A stretch of DNA of 17,545 nucleotides from Nanohaloarchaea archaeon SW_4_43_9 (GCA_003009815.1 PXPD01000036.1:1-17545), one strand, 5' to 3'. Positions 1-7,005 are shown, counted from the stretch's first letter. Program-made: numbers and translations. Notes: generated by a model from the letters alone, not told the origin.

Positions 1-386
1 GTTGCCTGTCTCTGCGTATCGTCGAAGTGAGCTGGAACGGTGATAACTGCTTTTTCGACATCTTCTCCAAGCTTGTCCTCTGCATCGTTTTTCAGTTTCT
101 GGAGGATCATTGATGAGATTTGCTGAGGGGTGTATTCCTCCCCTCCAAGCTCTACTTCGTGTTCTTCTCCCATGTGTCGCTTGATAGACTTTACCGTGTC
201 CTCCTCGTTGGTCAGCATCTGGTTTTTCGCCGGTTTCCCGACCAGTCTCTCTCCATCGTCGAAAGCCACTATTGAAGGTGTTATCCTTTCGCCTTCCGAG
301 TTTTCCAGAATTTTTGGTTCTCCGTTTTCAATTGATGCTACTGCGCTTCTAGTTGTTCCAAGGTCAATGCCGATTATCTTTCCCAT
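1..386 (-). CDS. dnaK: Chaperone DnaK (Hsp70), N-terminal part only
   Basis: This is the first 128 residues of the ATP-dependent chaperone DnaK; the gene runs off the left edge. Visible are the phosphate-1 loop of the nucleotide-binding domain near residues 5-14 (IGIDLGTTRS) and the later signature VITVPAHFDDTQRQA near residues 113-127. The usual Asn of GTTNS is Arg here. The ATG at 386 is set by an AGGTGG Shine-Dalgarno sequence at 395-400 with 8 nt spacing, behind a TATA-like box at 426-433. DnaK binds unfolded proteins in the cytoplasm and works with DnaJ and with GrpE, whose gene lies nearby on the same strand. An oppositely oriented gene separates the two, so they are not cotranscribed here. 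Confidence 0.97.
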   Translation of the reverse strand, partial: MGKIIGIDLGTTRSAVASIENGEPKILENSEGERITPSIVAFDDGERLVGKPAKNQMLTNEEDTVKSIKRHMGEEHEVELGGEEYTPQQISSMILQKLKNDAEDKLGEDVEKAVITVPAHFDDTQRQA

Positions 387-425
387 TTAGAATTCCACCT
401 ATATTTTTGTATACAACAATAAAAA

Positions 426-433
426 TTTTTAAA
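426..433 (-). promoter_or_regulatory. TATA-like box of dnaK
   Basis: On the minus strand this reads TTTAAAAA. With the usual archaeal spacing of about 26 nt, transcription would begin near 402-404. That leaves a leader of roughly 17 nt containing the AGGTGG ribosome-binding site at 395-400. Confidence 0.5.
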
Positions 434-474
434 CGATCCGATAAATCATTATACGATCATTGAGCCACGAAACT

Positions 475-482
475 GTTTTAAT
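475..482 (+). promoter_or_regulatory. TATA-like box for the orphan acidic gene
   Basis: The sequence GTTTTAAT is centred 28 nt before the ATG at 507. No Shine-Dalgarno sequence lies between, which fits a leaderless transcript. Confidence 0.5.
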
Positions 483-506
483 GTCTGAGATTTTATTTTG
501 GTTCTC

Positions 507-911
507 ATGGTAGATCTGGAAGGTTTTGAGGATTACATACAGAGGAACGGGGAATGGGAGAAGTACCGGCCGATACTCTGCCAGTTTGTGACAGGTATAG
601 ATGAAGTGCCGGAGGATGCTTACGGAGCTGAACAGGTTCAGGATGTATTTCCTCACGGGGAAACATATATGCCAGATACAGGAATGATAGCCAAGGAAGA
701 TCCGATGCCGGATCCGGTTTGGAGTTCTAGAGAAGAATTCGAGTCGTATGTAGAGGATATCGTAGAGTACGACATCCTGGAAGCGGATATAGCAGATTTT
801 AATGAAGATTCGATAGAGGACGAGATAGTAAGTATACAGCTGGAAGATAGTCTTGAAGGCCGTGATCTATATTCAATGATCAGTAAAATCGACTCAACCC
901 TTCAGAATTAA
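507..911 (+). CDS. Acidic protein of unknown function, 134 residues
   Basis: I do not recognise this protein. It is very rich in Asp and Glu, has no membrane segment or signal peptide, and has a helical-looking C-terminal half after SSREEFESYVEDIV. A lone Cys lies near residue 25. An in-frame TTG exists at 498, but I chose the ATG at 507 because an A+T box lies 28 nt upstream, the spacing seen for other leaderless genes in the window. The gene is divergent from dnaK and ends 9 nt before the end of grpE, which points at it, so it sits between two chaperone genes. The acidic codon content matches the neighbours and argues that it is real. A chaperone-related role is only a guess from position. 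Confidence 0.75.
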   Translation: MVDLEGFEDYIQRNGEWEKYRPILCQFVTGIDEVPEDAYGAEQVQDVFPHGETYMPDTGMIAKEDPMPDPVWSSREEFESYVEDIVEYDILEADIADFNEDSIEDEIVSIQLEDSLEGRDLYSMISKIDSTLQN

Positions 912-920
912 ATTTTGGGC

Positions 921-1424
921 TTATTCTTCTTTATCTGACTTTCCTACGACCACTTCGGCTTCCCTGAGGACTTTATCGTTGAACATGTACCCTTTTCTTT
1001 TCTGTTCCAGTATCCTGTTCTCCTTATCGTGTTCTCTGGTCTCGACCGCTTTATGCATCCTGGGATCGAACTCTTCTCCTTCAGCGTTTATTCTTTCTAG
1101 CCCTTTCTTCTCCAGTTTCTCGTAAAGCTGGTCTGAAACCATTTTAACCCCCTTTACTATACCTGAATCGTCTTCAGCTGAAGCTATCGCTCTCTCTAGA
1201 TTGTCAAGCACCTCGATCAGTTCTTCAGCCAGTTCTTCTTCAGCCTGTTTCTGCCATCTCTGCTTTCTTTCATCTTCTTTCTTCCTGTAATTCTCGAAGT
1301 CGGCCTTAGCTTTCTTTGCCCTTTCCTCCAACTCTTTTCTCTCTTTCTCAAGCTCTATGCCGTCTTTTTCCAGCTCTTCTAGGACTTCCACTAGTTTTTC
1401 CTTGGAAAGGTTTTCGTAATCCAT
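921..1424 (-). CDS. grpE: GrpE, nucleotide exchange factor for DnaK
   Basis: GrpE releases ADP from DnaK and so resets the chaperone cycle in the cytoplasm. The 167-residue product has the expected plan: a long N-terminal coiled coil (about residues 5-65, dense in Glu and Lys), the dimer helices, and a C-terminal beta domain with EFDPRMHKAV and VLREAEVVVGK. A TTG two codons upstream could also start the frame, but the ATG at 1424 lies 26 nt from a TATA-like box at 1446-1456, so a leaderless ATG start is preferred. It is divergent from the winged-helix gene at 1503. The length is slightly short for bacterial GrpE but ordinary for archaeal ones. Confidence 0.96.
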   Translation of the reverse strand: MDYENLSKEKLVEVLEELEKDGIELEKERKELEERAKKAKADFENYRKKEDERKQRWQKQAEEELAEELIEVLDNLERAIASAEDDSGIVKGVKMVSDQLYEKLEKKGLERINAEGEEFDPRMHKAVETREHDKENRILEQKRKGYMFNDKVLREAEVVVGKSDKEE

Positions 1425-1445
1425 ATCCAAGTTTTCTATGCTGAA

Positions 1446-1456
1446 TATTTTTAACC
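1446..1456 (-). promoter_or_regulatory. TATA-like box of grpE
   Basis: The minus strand reads GGTTAAAAATA, centred about 26 nt from the grpE ATG with no Shine-Dalgarno sequence between. The upstream flank is the CCGG-rich spacer shared with the opposite promoter, where TFB-recognition elements would lie. Confidence 0.55.
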
Positions 1457-1470
1457 GGTTCCGGTCGGAA

Positions 1471-1480
1471 TTTTATTATA
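1471..1480 (+). promoter_or_regulatory. TATA-like box for the winged-helix gene
   Basis: TTTTATTATA is centred 27 nt before the ATG at 1503, with no ribosome-binding site between. It stands back to back with the grpE box. The 14 nt between them contain two CCGG units (AACCGGTTCCGG). Confidence 0.55.
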
Positions 1481-1502
1481 CCTCCTTTGTTAGAAATTTA
1501 TC

Positions 1503-1976
1503 ATGCCGGAAGACCAACATCCTTTTGTCGATGAAGAAGCCAGGAAATCTACTACTATAGTTACGAAGCATTCGATAGCTATACCTGAGGAAGAACAGAA
1601 GTATAGGAAAAGTGAGAGAGCGTGGAACTGGGAGAAGATTGTTGATCTTTTCTTCCCACATGAGCAGTCTCCGAAGAGAAACAAGTATGCTAAAATCTTT
1701 CTAAGAGAGTTGAAGAAGGAGGGAGAAATTGGTTCGAAAAAGCTAAACAGCTTCGATGAGTGGGGTCATGAGAAAGGCAAGTCCAACCTTAAGAACAATA
1801 TTCTTCCTAAATTGAGACGTTTAGGAATTATCAAGTATGACTATACGGAGTACAGGGGAAGGAATGAAGGGAAGAAGGGTAGGAGGAAGATTATTAAGCC
1901 GGCAAAGTCTTTCACCTCGATACTTGATTCGATGGCGAACGGATGGGTTGCGTTCGAGTCAGCTGCCTTGGATTAA
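1503..1976 (+). CDS. Probable winged-helix DNA-binding protein
   Basis: The 157-residue protein is basic in its middle and C-terminal parts, against the acidic background of the window, as expected for a nucleic-acid binder. Residues about 38-115 read like a helix-turn-helix fold (NWEKIVDLFF, then KSNLKNNILPKLRRLGIIKY), followed by a basic wing near 119-131 (RNEGKKGRRK). No enzymatic motif is seen. The start is fixed by the TATA-like box 27 nt upstream. It is divergent from grpE, so it could regulate that promoter, but nothing in the sequence proves it. I do not recognise a named family, and plasmid-like or viral replication-control proteins can look similar. Confidence 0.7.
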   Translation: MPEDQHPFVDEEARKSTTIVTKHSIAIPEEEQKYRKSERAWNWEKIVDLFFPHEQSPKRNKYAKIFLRELKKEGEIGSKKLNSFDEWGHEKGKSNLKNNILPKLRRLGIIKYDYTEYRGRNEGKKGRRKIIKPAKSFTSILDSMANGWVAFESAALD

Positions 1977-2025
1977 AAAAGAAAGGGATTTTGACAGAGG
2001 CTTTTAGTATTGTCTGTTCCTCTGT
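1975..2025 (-). terminator. Hairpin plus T-tract ending a minus-strand transcript
   Basis: On the minus strand a 7-bp stem (ACAGAGG at 2025-2019 pairing with CCTCTGT at 2000-1994, 18-nt loop) is followed 9 nt later by TTTCTTTTTT. The T-tract overlaps the end of the convergent winged-helix gene. This would end transcription from the TATA box at 2577-2583. Archaeal termination relies mainly on T-tracts, so the stem may not be essential. Confidence 0.4.
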
Positions 2026-2093
2026 TAGCCGGAGGTGTGGAAAAGCATTAACCCTGGCTTGGAAATAATTAAATGTTCTCCGGCATCCCTTTT

Positions 2094-2543
2094 CTAAAGC
2101 GCTGTTGCGGTTAGTACCGTTGCTTCTGAGCTGAGCTGTGTCTTTGGGACATTCTTTCTTTCTGCCTGAGCTTGTAGCTCGGCTTCGAAGTTACGCGTGT
2201 TTGCGTTAATTGTTAACACCTGGTATGGAGTGGTCTCGAGTTGTCGAATTGGAAAATGTTTTGGAGGATGACCGCTACCTTGCAAGCAACAGCCGTCCCC
2301 TGGATTTTTCCCTACGGTGTGGAGATGGCAGGTGTGTGGAAAAACCCTGTTCAGTTGTTTTGGTTTTTTGCGGTCGGCTCGAGAATGGCTCCGATTTGGG
2401 AGCCAAGGCGTCATTCCGCTTTACTCTGCCAGGATGCCAATAATATTGAAGAATTTGCTGGACTTAGCCTTGGCCCTATTATAGCTGTAGCTCACCGGCA
2501 TCATATGCATTCCGTTGAACCAGGATGTGTTGTTCAGGGCCAT
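2094..2543 (-). pseudogene. Possible decayed gene or short ORF
   Basis: A minus-strand frame begins with ATG at 2543, about 37 nt from a TATA-like box, and encodes 40 residues (MALNNTSWFNGMHMMPVSYS onward to FNIIGILAE) before a TAA at 2421-2423. The same frame then stays open to 2094 and ends in a protein-like stretch (NFEAELQAQAERKNVPKTQL). The middle is rich in His, Cys and Pro and looks noncoding. The +1 frame there contains protein-like pieces (RLGSQIGAILEPTAK, then GKIQGTAVACKVAVILQNIF) interrupted by stops. This mosaic suggests a gene broken by frameshifts, but an RNA or a real 40-residue peptide is also possible. I do not recognise a family. Confidence 0.25.
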
Positions 2544-2576
2544 TTTTGACACTATTTCATAGTTGAGTTCAGACTC

Positions 2577-2583
2577 TTATAAA
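2577..2583 (-). promoter_or_regulatory. TATA-like box facing the gene-poor region
   Basis: The minus strand reads TTTATAA inside AAATATTTATAAG, one of the best matches to an archaeal TATA box in the window. It lies just after the stop codon of the exonuclease gene on the same strand. Expected initiation is near 2553, 10 nt before the ATG at 2543. The only thing it can serve is the unexplained region. Confidence 0.5.
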
Positions 2584-2591
2584 TATTTCCT

Positions 2592-3347
2592 CTACCGCTT
2601 GATGTGGGGCCGATAAAAACGGCTTTCCAGCCTCTGATGAACGATTTCAGCCAGCTCCTGGAGATTCCGGGCATCGTATCCGTTGTACTCTACAAGTTTA
2701 TCCAGTGCGTCCTCATCGTTTTTGTTCTCATACTTTTTCCATAGCCTGACGGCTTCCCGGCCATCGACATCCTCAAGATCCCTGTCGATCCCTATCCGTT
2801 TTTCGATCTTCTTCAGTCCGCCGGAAAGACCGATCCTCTTGCATGGATACATAAGATCGAGATGAGGAGTATCTATGTTTAGATCAAAGCTGTGTTCCAG
2901 GAAAGGCTGATCGAACTTCTTCCCGTTGAAAGTCACCAGCATACTGGAGTTGGAGATCTCTCGTTGGATATTCTCTCGGGTCAGGTTCTGACCCCTTACC
3001 AGTGTTCGCGTCTCGCCATTTCTATGAAAAGCAATAGTTGTCACCTTGTTCCGGCTTTTGTCCAGGCCGGTTGTCTCAATGTCGAAGAAACAGGCATTCT
3101 CCTCGAAATTTCTATATGCTCTCCACAGACTCTTATTCGGTAGCTTGTCTCCGAAGAAGTAGCTGTTGCCTACCTGAAGATTTTTCCTCGCCTTTTTGAG
3201 AAAACCTTCTAGGGTTTCACGTCTTGAACTTCCTATAACATTTGCCTGAGATACTTTATCCCAATGGGTAACATTGTTTTTCCATAGTTTCTGCTCTGTT
3301 TTCTCTCCGATTCCTGGTGCAAGAATGAAACTGTTCTCTAACTTCAT
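2592..3347 (-). CDS. RNase H-fold 3'-5' exonuclease-like protein (YprB type)
   Basis: The 251-residue protein has a DEDD-type nuclease core: Exo I FFDIETTGLD (D89, E91), Exo II VTFNGKKFDQPFL (N141, D146) and Exo III YNGYDARNL (D225). The insert HLDLMYPCKR and GLKKIEKRIGI match the RNase_H_2/YprB group rather than the polymerase proofreading group. Before it, residues 8-22 (LAPGIGEKTEQKLW) look like a helix-hairpin-helix, a DNA-binding element. It therefore probably trims DNA or RNA ends in repair or processing, with two metal ions; the substrate is not known. The ATG at 3347 lies about 31 nt from a TTTCTTAAC box at 3374-3382. It follows the histone gene after 39 nt. Confidence 0.85.
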   Translation of the reverse strand: MKLENSFILAPGIGEKTEQKLWKNNVTHWDKVSQANVIGSSRRETLEGFLKKARKNLQVGNSYFFGDKLPNKSLWRAYRNFEENACFFDIETTGLDKSRNKVTTIAFHRNGETRTLVRGQNLTRENIQREISNSSMLVTFNGKKFDQPFLEHSFDLNIDTPHLDLMYPCKRIGLSGGLKKIEKRIGIDRDLEDVDGREAVRLWKKYENKNDEDALDKLVEYNGYDARNLQELAEIVHQRLESRFYRPHIKR

Positions 3348-3350
3348 ACT

Positions 3351-3361
3351 AAAAAAGAAAA
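3351..3361 (-). terminator. T-tract after the histone gene
   Basis: The minus strand reads TTTTCTTTTTT, 25 nt after the histone stop and just before the exonuclease ATG. It could end the abundant histone message. No stable stem precedes it. Confidence 0.35.
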
Positions 3362-3386
3362 TAGTGAAATAGAGTTAAGAAAGATT

Positions 3387-3584
3387 TTACTGAGAAGCTT
3401 TGACGTCGTCAGCTTGCACTGTCTTTCGTCCTGCGTGAGAAGCGAATTCCTTTGCCTCTCTTGCTCTGTCCTCAGCGTAATCTTCCAGCTCATCTCTGAG
3501 TTCCTCTACTGCTCCTTCTGAAACTCTATGAGCTCCTGCCTGTTTGATGATTCGCTTTACTGGTGCAAGTGGTAGTTCTGCCAT
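3387..3584 (-). CDS. Archaeal histone, single histone fold
   Basis: This 65-residue protein is a minimal HMf-type histone that dimerises and wraps DNA. It begins MAELPLAPVKRIIKQAG, with the conserved LPxAP(V/I)xRIIKxAG, and has the loop motif HAGRKTVQADDV near the end, where R and T contact DNA. It stops soon after the third helix, slightly shorter than HMfA. The middle helix (about residues 23-50) is acidic. The ATG is fixed by a near-perfect Shine-Dalgarno sequence, AAGGAGGTGA at 3591-3600, with 6 nt spacing, the strongest in the window and consistent with high expression. A+T boxes at 3631-3636 and 3647-3656 are promoter candidates. Confidence 0.97.
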   Translation of the reverse strand: MAELPLAPVKRIIKQAGAHRVSEGAVEELRDELEDYAEDRAREAKEFASHAGRKTVQADDVKASQ

Positions 3585-3590
3585 GTTTGT

Positions 3591-3600
3591 TCACCTCCTT
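3591..3600 (-). promoter_or_regulatory. Strong Shine-Dalgarno sequence of the histone gene
   Basis: The minus strand reads AAGGAGGTGA, complementary to nearly the whole anti-SD end of archaeal 16S rRNA, 6 nt before ATG. It is the reference for judging the unusual E2 start at 16788. Confidence 0.85.
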
Positions 3601-3743
3601 GTACAGAATAAGTATTTATCCTATTACAGGATATATCTAGCTTCCTTATAAAAATACTGTAAACTCAACACTTGTGCATATCATAAATATATCCGATCGA
3701 TGGTTCTTTCAACTATCCAGCCGTTCAAAACACACCAAATGCC

Positions 3744-3751
3744 GAAAAAAG
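3744..3751 (-). terminator. T-tract after the phosphoesterase gene
   Basis: The minus strand reads CTTTTTTC about 50 nt downstream of the stop codon at 3801. There is no clear stem. It plausibly separates this transcript from the histone promoter. Confidence 0.3.
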
Positions 3752-3800
3752 ATTGGAGAGGATAGAAGGAATAAATTGGAAACTAGCTGAATCTGTTCAG

Positions 3801-4457
3801 TTACAGCTGTTTCATCTCAACGTCTATTTCTCCCTTAGTGTCGGCTATGGCGTAGTAACCCTTCATGACAGGGCCGGGATTGACTATGGTAGTTTCTGAG
3901 ATCTCGTCACGCCCTCTCGATTCATGGATATGACCGGTCAGAATAAGCTCGAACTCTTTATCTTCGATGATCTCCCTTACTTCCTGACTTCCAACATGAT
4001 CCCCATCAGCTATATCGAGCTGAGAATCGGCAGGTGGCTGATGGATAACTCCTAATTTTCTATCCGCCTTCATCCTATCGTAGAGGGTTTCCACAGCGTT
4101 CTTGATCTCGGCACCTTCAGGTTCGAAAGGTGTCCCAAACGGTGTGATGCCTCCTCCGAAACCTACTGCTTCAAAGTCTCCGAAGCTTGCAATCTTTTTA
4201 TGGAGATTCATCCTTCTCTGGATCAGTTCTCGTACACATTCCTCTTCTGGATCCATGTTTCCGGGAACGGCTTTCGTCATAACTCCCTGTTTTTCAAATA
4301 TATCGAGAACTTTGTCCAGCTGCGCCTTATAATCGTTAAATTCGTTCGCATCGCTTAGATCTCCTGCGCAGAGAACTGCGCCATAGTTTTCTCTTTCAAT
4401 AATTTTCTCCAGTTTTTCTGTGTCGCCATGGATATCAGTGATCAGTAGTAGTTTCAT
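3801..4457 (-). CDS. Calcineurin-like metallophosphoesterase
   Basis: The 218-residue product has all the metal-binding blocks of the YfcE/MJ0936 phosphodiesterase group in order: DIHGD (D8, H10), AGDLSD (D33), PGNMD (N67; the Met replaces the more usual His or Cys), VIHQPP, and GHIHES near the C-terminus, followed by NPGP. It should hydrolyse phosphoester bonds, probably phosphodiesters, with two metal ions in the cytoplasm; the natural substrate cannot be told. The ATG at 4457 lies 28 nt from the minus-strand box AAAAATAAAT (4481-4490), so the message is probably leaderless. It is divergent from polB, and the two promoters stand side by side within 72 nt. Confidence 0.93.
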   Translation of the reverse strand: MKLLLITDIHGDTEKLEKIIERENYGAVLCAGDLSDANEFNDYKAQLDKVLDIFEKQGVMTKAVPGNMDPEEECVRELIQRRMNLHKKIASFGDFEAVGFGGGITPFGTPFEPEGAEIKNAVETLYDRMKADRKLGVIHQPPADSQLDIADGDHVGSQEVREIIEDKEFELILTGHIHESRGRDEISETTIVNPGPVMKGYYAIADTKGEIDVEMKQL

Positions 4458-4480
4458 AATACATTATGGATCAGAGAGGG

Positions 4481-4490
4481 ATTTATTTTT
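4481..4490 (-). promoter_or_regulatory. TATA-like box of the phosphoesterase gene
   Basis: AAAAATAAAT on the minus strand is centred 28 nt before the ATG at 4457. No Shine-Dalgarno sequence lies between. Confidence 0.55.
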
Positions 4491-4496
4491 GATTGG

Positions 4497-4505
4497 TTTC
4501 TTAAC
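4497..4505 (+). promoter_or_regulatory. TATA-like box of polB
   Basis: TTTCTTAAC is centred 28 nt before the polB ATG, with no ribosome-binding site. The same nine bases occur upstream of the exonuclease gene (minus strand, 3382-3374), which supports a recurring weak promoter form. Confidence 0.4.
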
Positions 4506-4528
4506 ATTCAAACTTGGTTTAATTAGAT

Positions 4529-6940
4529 ATGGAAAGAAAAATTCAGGTGATCGATGCCGACTATAGGATCGAGGATGGAGAAGTGATTGTCCGGTGTTTC
4601 GGAAAGTCTCAAGATGGAGAAAACATACTGTTCCTTGACGAAAGTTTTCTTCCCTATCTTTACGCTGTTTCAAAAGAAGATGTGGATATAGATGAAGTTG
4701 AAGAGCAGATAATTGAATCCGGGTTCGAGGAGGAAGGCGAGGAAATACCGGTTAGAGGGATTAGCCAAGAAAAGCTGAAGGACGGGAATGAGGAAGTAAA
4801 AGTCCTGAAAGTCCACACTAACGTTCCCCCCAAGATTCCGAAGCTGAAGAATCAGCTCTGGGAAATGAAGGAAATAAAAGAGTGCAGAGAGTTCGACATA
4901 CCGTTCTACAAGCGTTATCTAATTGATAAAGGAATTAAGCCAGCTGAATGGATAGAAGTGAAAGGCGAAGAAGTTGAGTCAGAGGAATTTGATCTCAGGC
5001 TAGAGCTGCAGTCAGTTGACGTAGATATAGAGGCTGATGAGAGCCAGAGCTGGGAGACCCTTGCCTTTGATCTCGAAGTATACCAGGATAGGATAATAAT
5101 GGCCTCAATCTATTCGGAAGAATTCCAGAAAGTATTTACGACAGAGAAGATCGACCGAGACTTTGTCGAAACCGTTGAAACGGAAAGAGAGATAATTGTA
5201 AAATTGATCGAAACTGTTAGAGAAAGAGATGTTGATATTTTACTCGGCTACAACACCGATGAGTATGATTTCGATGTTCTCAGGGAAAGATCCAACGATT
5301 ACGGTCTTGAACTGGCAATGGGTAGAGATGGGGAGAGAATGAAGTTCAACCGCCGGGGAAGATTCGCAGGAGCAAGATTGAAAGGTAGAATGCACCTTGA
5401 TCTATACCCGTTTATCTCACATGTCCTATCCCCGGGACTGGAGTCGGAAACTCTTGATCTTGACTCTGTGGCGGAAGAGATGCTAGGTGAGAACAAGAAT
5501 GATCTTTCCTGGGAAGAGATGAAGGCTTCATGGAGAGATAAAGAAGATCTTGGTGCTTTTGCGGATTATGCTCTGAAAGATTCAGAATTAGCTTACAGGT
5601 TAGGAAAAGAAATCGGACCACAGATACTGGAATTATCCAGGATAACAGGGCTGATCCCATTTGATGCCTGTCGGCTTACGTACGGTCAGCTGACAGAGAA
5701 CTACTTGCTCAGGGAGGCGTACGAGCGAGACATGTTGTCGCGTAATCGGCCTTCCCGGGATAAGAGAAGAAACAGGAGGAGACAAGGGGCTTACTCAGGA
5801 GGATTTGTCTATACCCCTGACCCGGGTCTTTACGAGAATATCGCCGTATTAGACTTTAAGAGCCTTTATCCTACTGTACTGGTAAGCCACAATATCTCGC
5901 CAGATACTTTGAATCTGGAAGAATGCAGTGATCGGTTTGAACTGGATGAGTTTGACTACGACTTCTGCCAGGATAGCCAGGGATTCTTTCCGGAACTGGT
6001 TGAAGAACTGGTAGAAGATCGTTCCCGGCTGAAGGAAAAGATGAATGATCTCGATAAAGATAGCTCAGAGCATCAAAACCTTGATAACCGCCAACAGGCT
6101 GAAAAAATACTTGCAAATTCTTTTTATGGCTACCTTGGATACAATGGAGCCCGATGGTATTCTAGAGAATGCGCTGAAGCCACCACATACCTTGGAAGAC
6201 AGTACATACAAGATACAATCGATATAGCGGAGGATAAAGGATTTGAAATTGTGTACGGCGACACCGATTCGGTTTTCCTGAAGGGAGAAAATATCAGAGA
6301 AAATATGGATTCATTTCTAGAAAAGGTCAACAGCGATCTACCCGAGTTCATGCAGCTGGAGTTTGAAGGCTTTTTCGAGAGAGGTTTCTTCACCTCTACA
6401 GATTCTGGAGAGGGTGCGAAGAAGAAGTATGCATTAATTGGGGAGAGAGGTGAAATGAAGATTACCGGTTTCGAACAGGTTAGAAGAGACTGGTCTCCGA
6501 TCGCCAAGAAGGCGCAGAAGCAGGTTTTGAAACAGGTTCTTGAAAATGATGTTGATGAAGCCGTCGAGATAGCTAAGCAGATCGTAGAGAGGCTTAGAGA
6601 AGGTGAGGTTCCTGTTGAGGAGCTTAGAATTTACACGACTTTAAATAAGAAACCGGAAAACTATGAATCAACTGCACCGCATGTTGAAGCGGCTAGAAAA
6701 GCGATAAAAGACGGTATAGACATCTCACCGGGATCAACTATATCATATATTATAACCCGGGGAGGAGGCAGTATATCCCAGAGAGCCCGGGTTCTTGAAC
6801 AAGCGGAGAGTTACGATGCCGATTATTACATTGAGAATCAAGTCTTGCCGGTTGTTATGAGAGTTCTCAAAGTGTTCGGTTATACAGAAGGCCAGCTGAG
6901 AGGTAAAGGGAAGCAGAGCGGTCTTGGAAAGTTCAGTTGA
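4529..6940 (+). CDS. polB: DNA polymerase family B (replicative, with proofreading)
   Basis: The 803-residue protein copies DNA and proofreads it. The exonuclease domain carries FDLEVY (D181, E183), YNTDEYDFD (N242) and YALKDSE (Y347, D351). The polymerase domain carries motif A LDFKSLYPTV (D442), motif B KILANSFYGYLG (K526, N530) and motif C VYGDTDS (576-581), followed by the thumb segment KKKYALIGERGEMKITGFE. All catalytic residues are present. No intein interrupts motifs A, B or C, common insertion sites in halophilic archaea. The C-terminus KQSGLGKFS fits a short PCNA-binding box (QxxLxxF). Transcription is probably leaderless. It is convergent with the glycosylase gene, 65 nt away. Confidence 0.98.
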   Translation: MERKIQVIDADYRIEDGEVIVRCFGKSQDGENILFLDESFLPYLYAVSKEDVDIDEVEEQIIESGFEEEGEEIPVRGISQEKLKDGNEEVKVLKVHTNVPPKIPKLKNQLWEMKEIKECREFDIPFYKRYLIDKGIKPAEWIEVKGEEVESEEFDLRLELQSVDVDIEADESQSWETLAFDLEVYQDRIIMASIYSEEFQKVFTTEKIDRDFVETVETEREIIVKLIETVRERDVDILLGYNTDEYDFDVLRERSNDYGLELAMGRDGERMKFNRRGRFAGARLKGRMHLDLYPFISHVLSPGLESETLDLDSVAEEMLGENKNDLSWEEMKASWRDKEDLGAFADYALKDSELAYRLGKEIGPQILELSRITGLIPFDACRLTYGQLTENYLLREAYERDMLSRNRPSRDKRRNRRRQGAYSGGFVYTPDPGLYENIAVLDFKSLYPTVLVSHNISPDTLNLEECSDRFELDEFDYDFCQDSQGFFPELVEELVEDRSRLKEKMNDLDKDSSEHQNLDNRQQAEKILANSFYGYLGYNGARWYSRECAEATTYLGRQYIQDTIDIAEDKGFEIVYGDTDSVFLKGENIRENMDSFLEKVNSDLPEFMQLEFEGFFERGFFTSTDSGEGAKKKYALIGERGEMKITGFEQVRRDWSPIAKKAQKQVLKQVLENDVDEAVEIAKQIVERLREGEVPVEELRIYTTLNKKPENYESTAPHVEAARKAIKDGIDISPGSTISYIITRGGGSISQRARVLEQAESYDADYYIENQVLPVVMRVLKVFGYTEGQLRGKGKQSGLGKFS

Positions 6941-7005
6941 TTTACCCAATTCAAGTCCTTGGACGTGAGAGAGAAGCAGGATCTTACAGATTGGGGAATA
7001 AAGCT

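Larger units (their letters stand above)
1977..2591. other. Gene-poor 615-bp region, possible RNA gene or decayed gene
   Basis: No open frame here has the acidic, conserved look of the surrounding genes. Base composition is about 49% GC over 2101-2460 by hand count. I see several local hairpins: 2164-2183 (8 bp with one bulged T, loop TGT), 2205-2217 (GTTAA/TTAAC), and 2386-2405 (7 bp, TGGCTCC/GGAGCCA). A good TATA-like box on the minus strand at 2577-2583 and a T-tract terminator at 1975-1984 bracket it as one possible minus-strand unit of about 570 nt. I looked for RNase P RNA, SRP RNA and tRNA signatures and found none. Confidence 0.5.

Noticed and set aside
2241..2549. Plus-strand open frame of 102 codons in the gene-poor region
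   Set aside because: Its product is rich in Trp, Met and His, with no upstream promoter box or ribosome-binding site at a proper distance. The signals in this region point to the minus strand.
1977..2591. RNase P RNA, SRP RNA or tRNA in the gene-poor region
   Set aside because: None of the universally conserved segments (for example the SRP GGAAGG..AGCA loop or the RNase P P4 strands) were found on either strand, and no tRNA cloverleaf was seen.
6130..6507. Open frame of 125 codons on minus inside polB
   Set aside because: It is antisense to polymerase motifs B and C and has a composition unlike the acidic proteins of the window.
4529..6940. Intein in DNA polymerase B
   Set aside because: Motifs A, B and C are uninterrupted, the length of 803 residues is normal, and no splicing-junction Cys/HN pattern is present.
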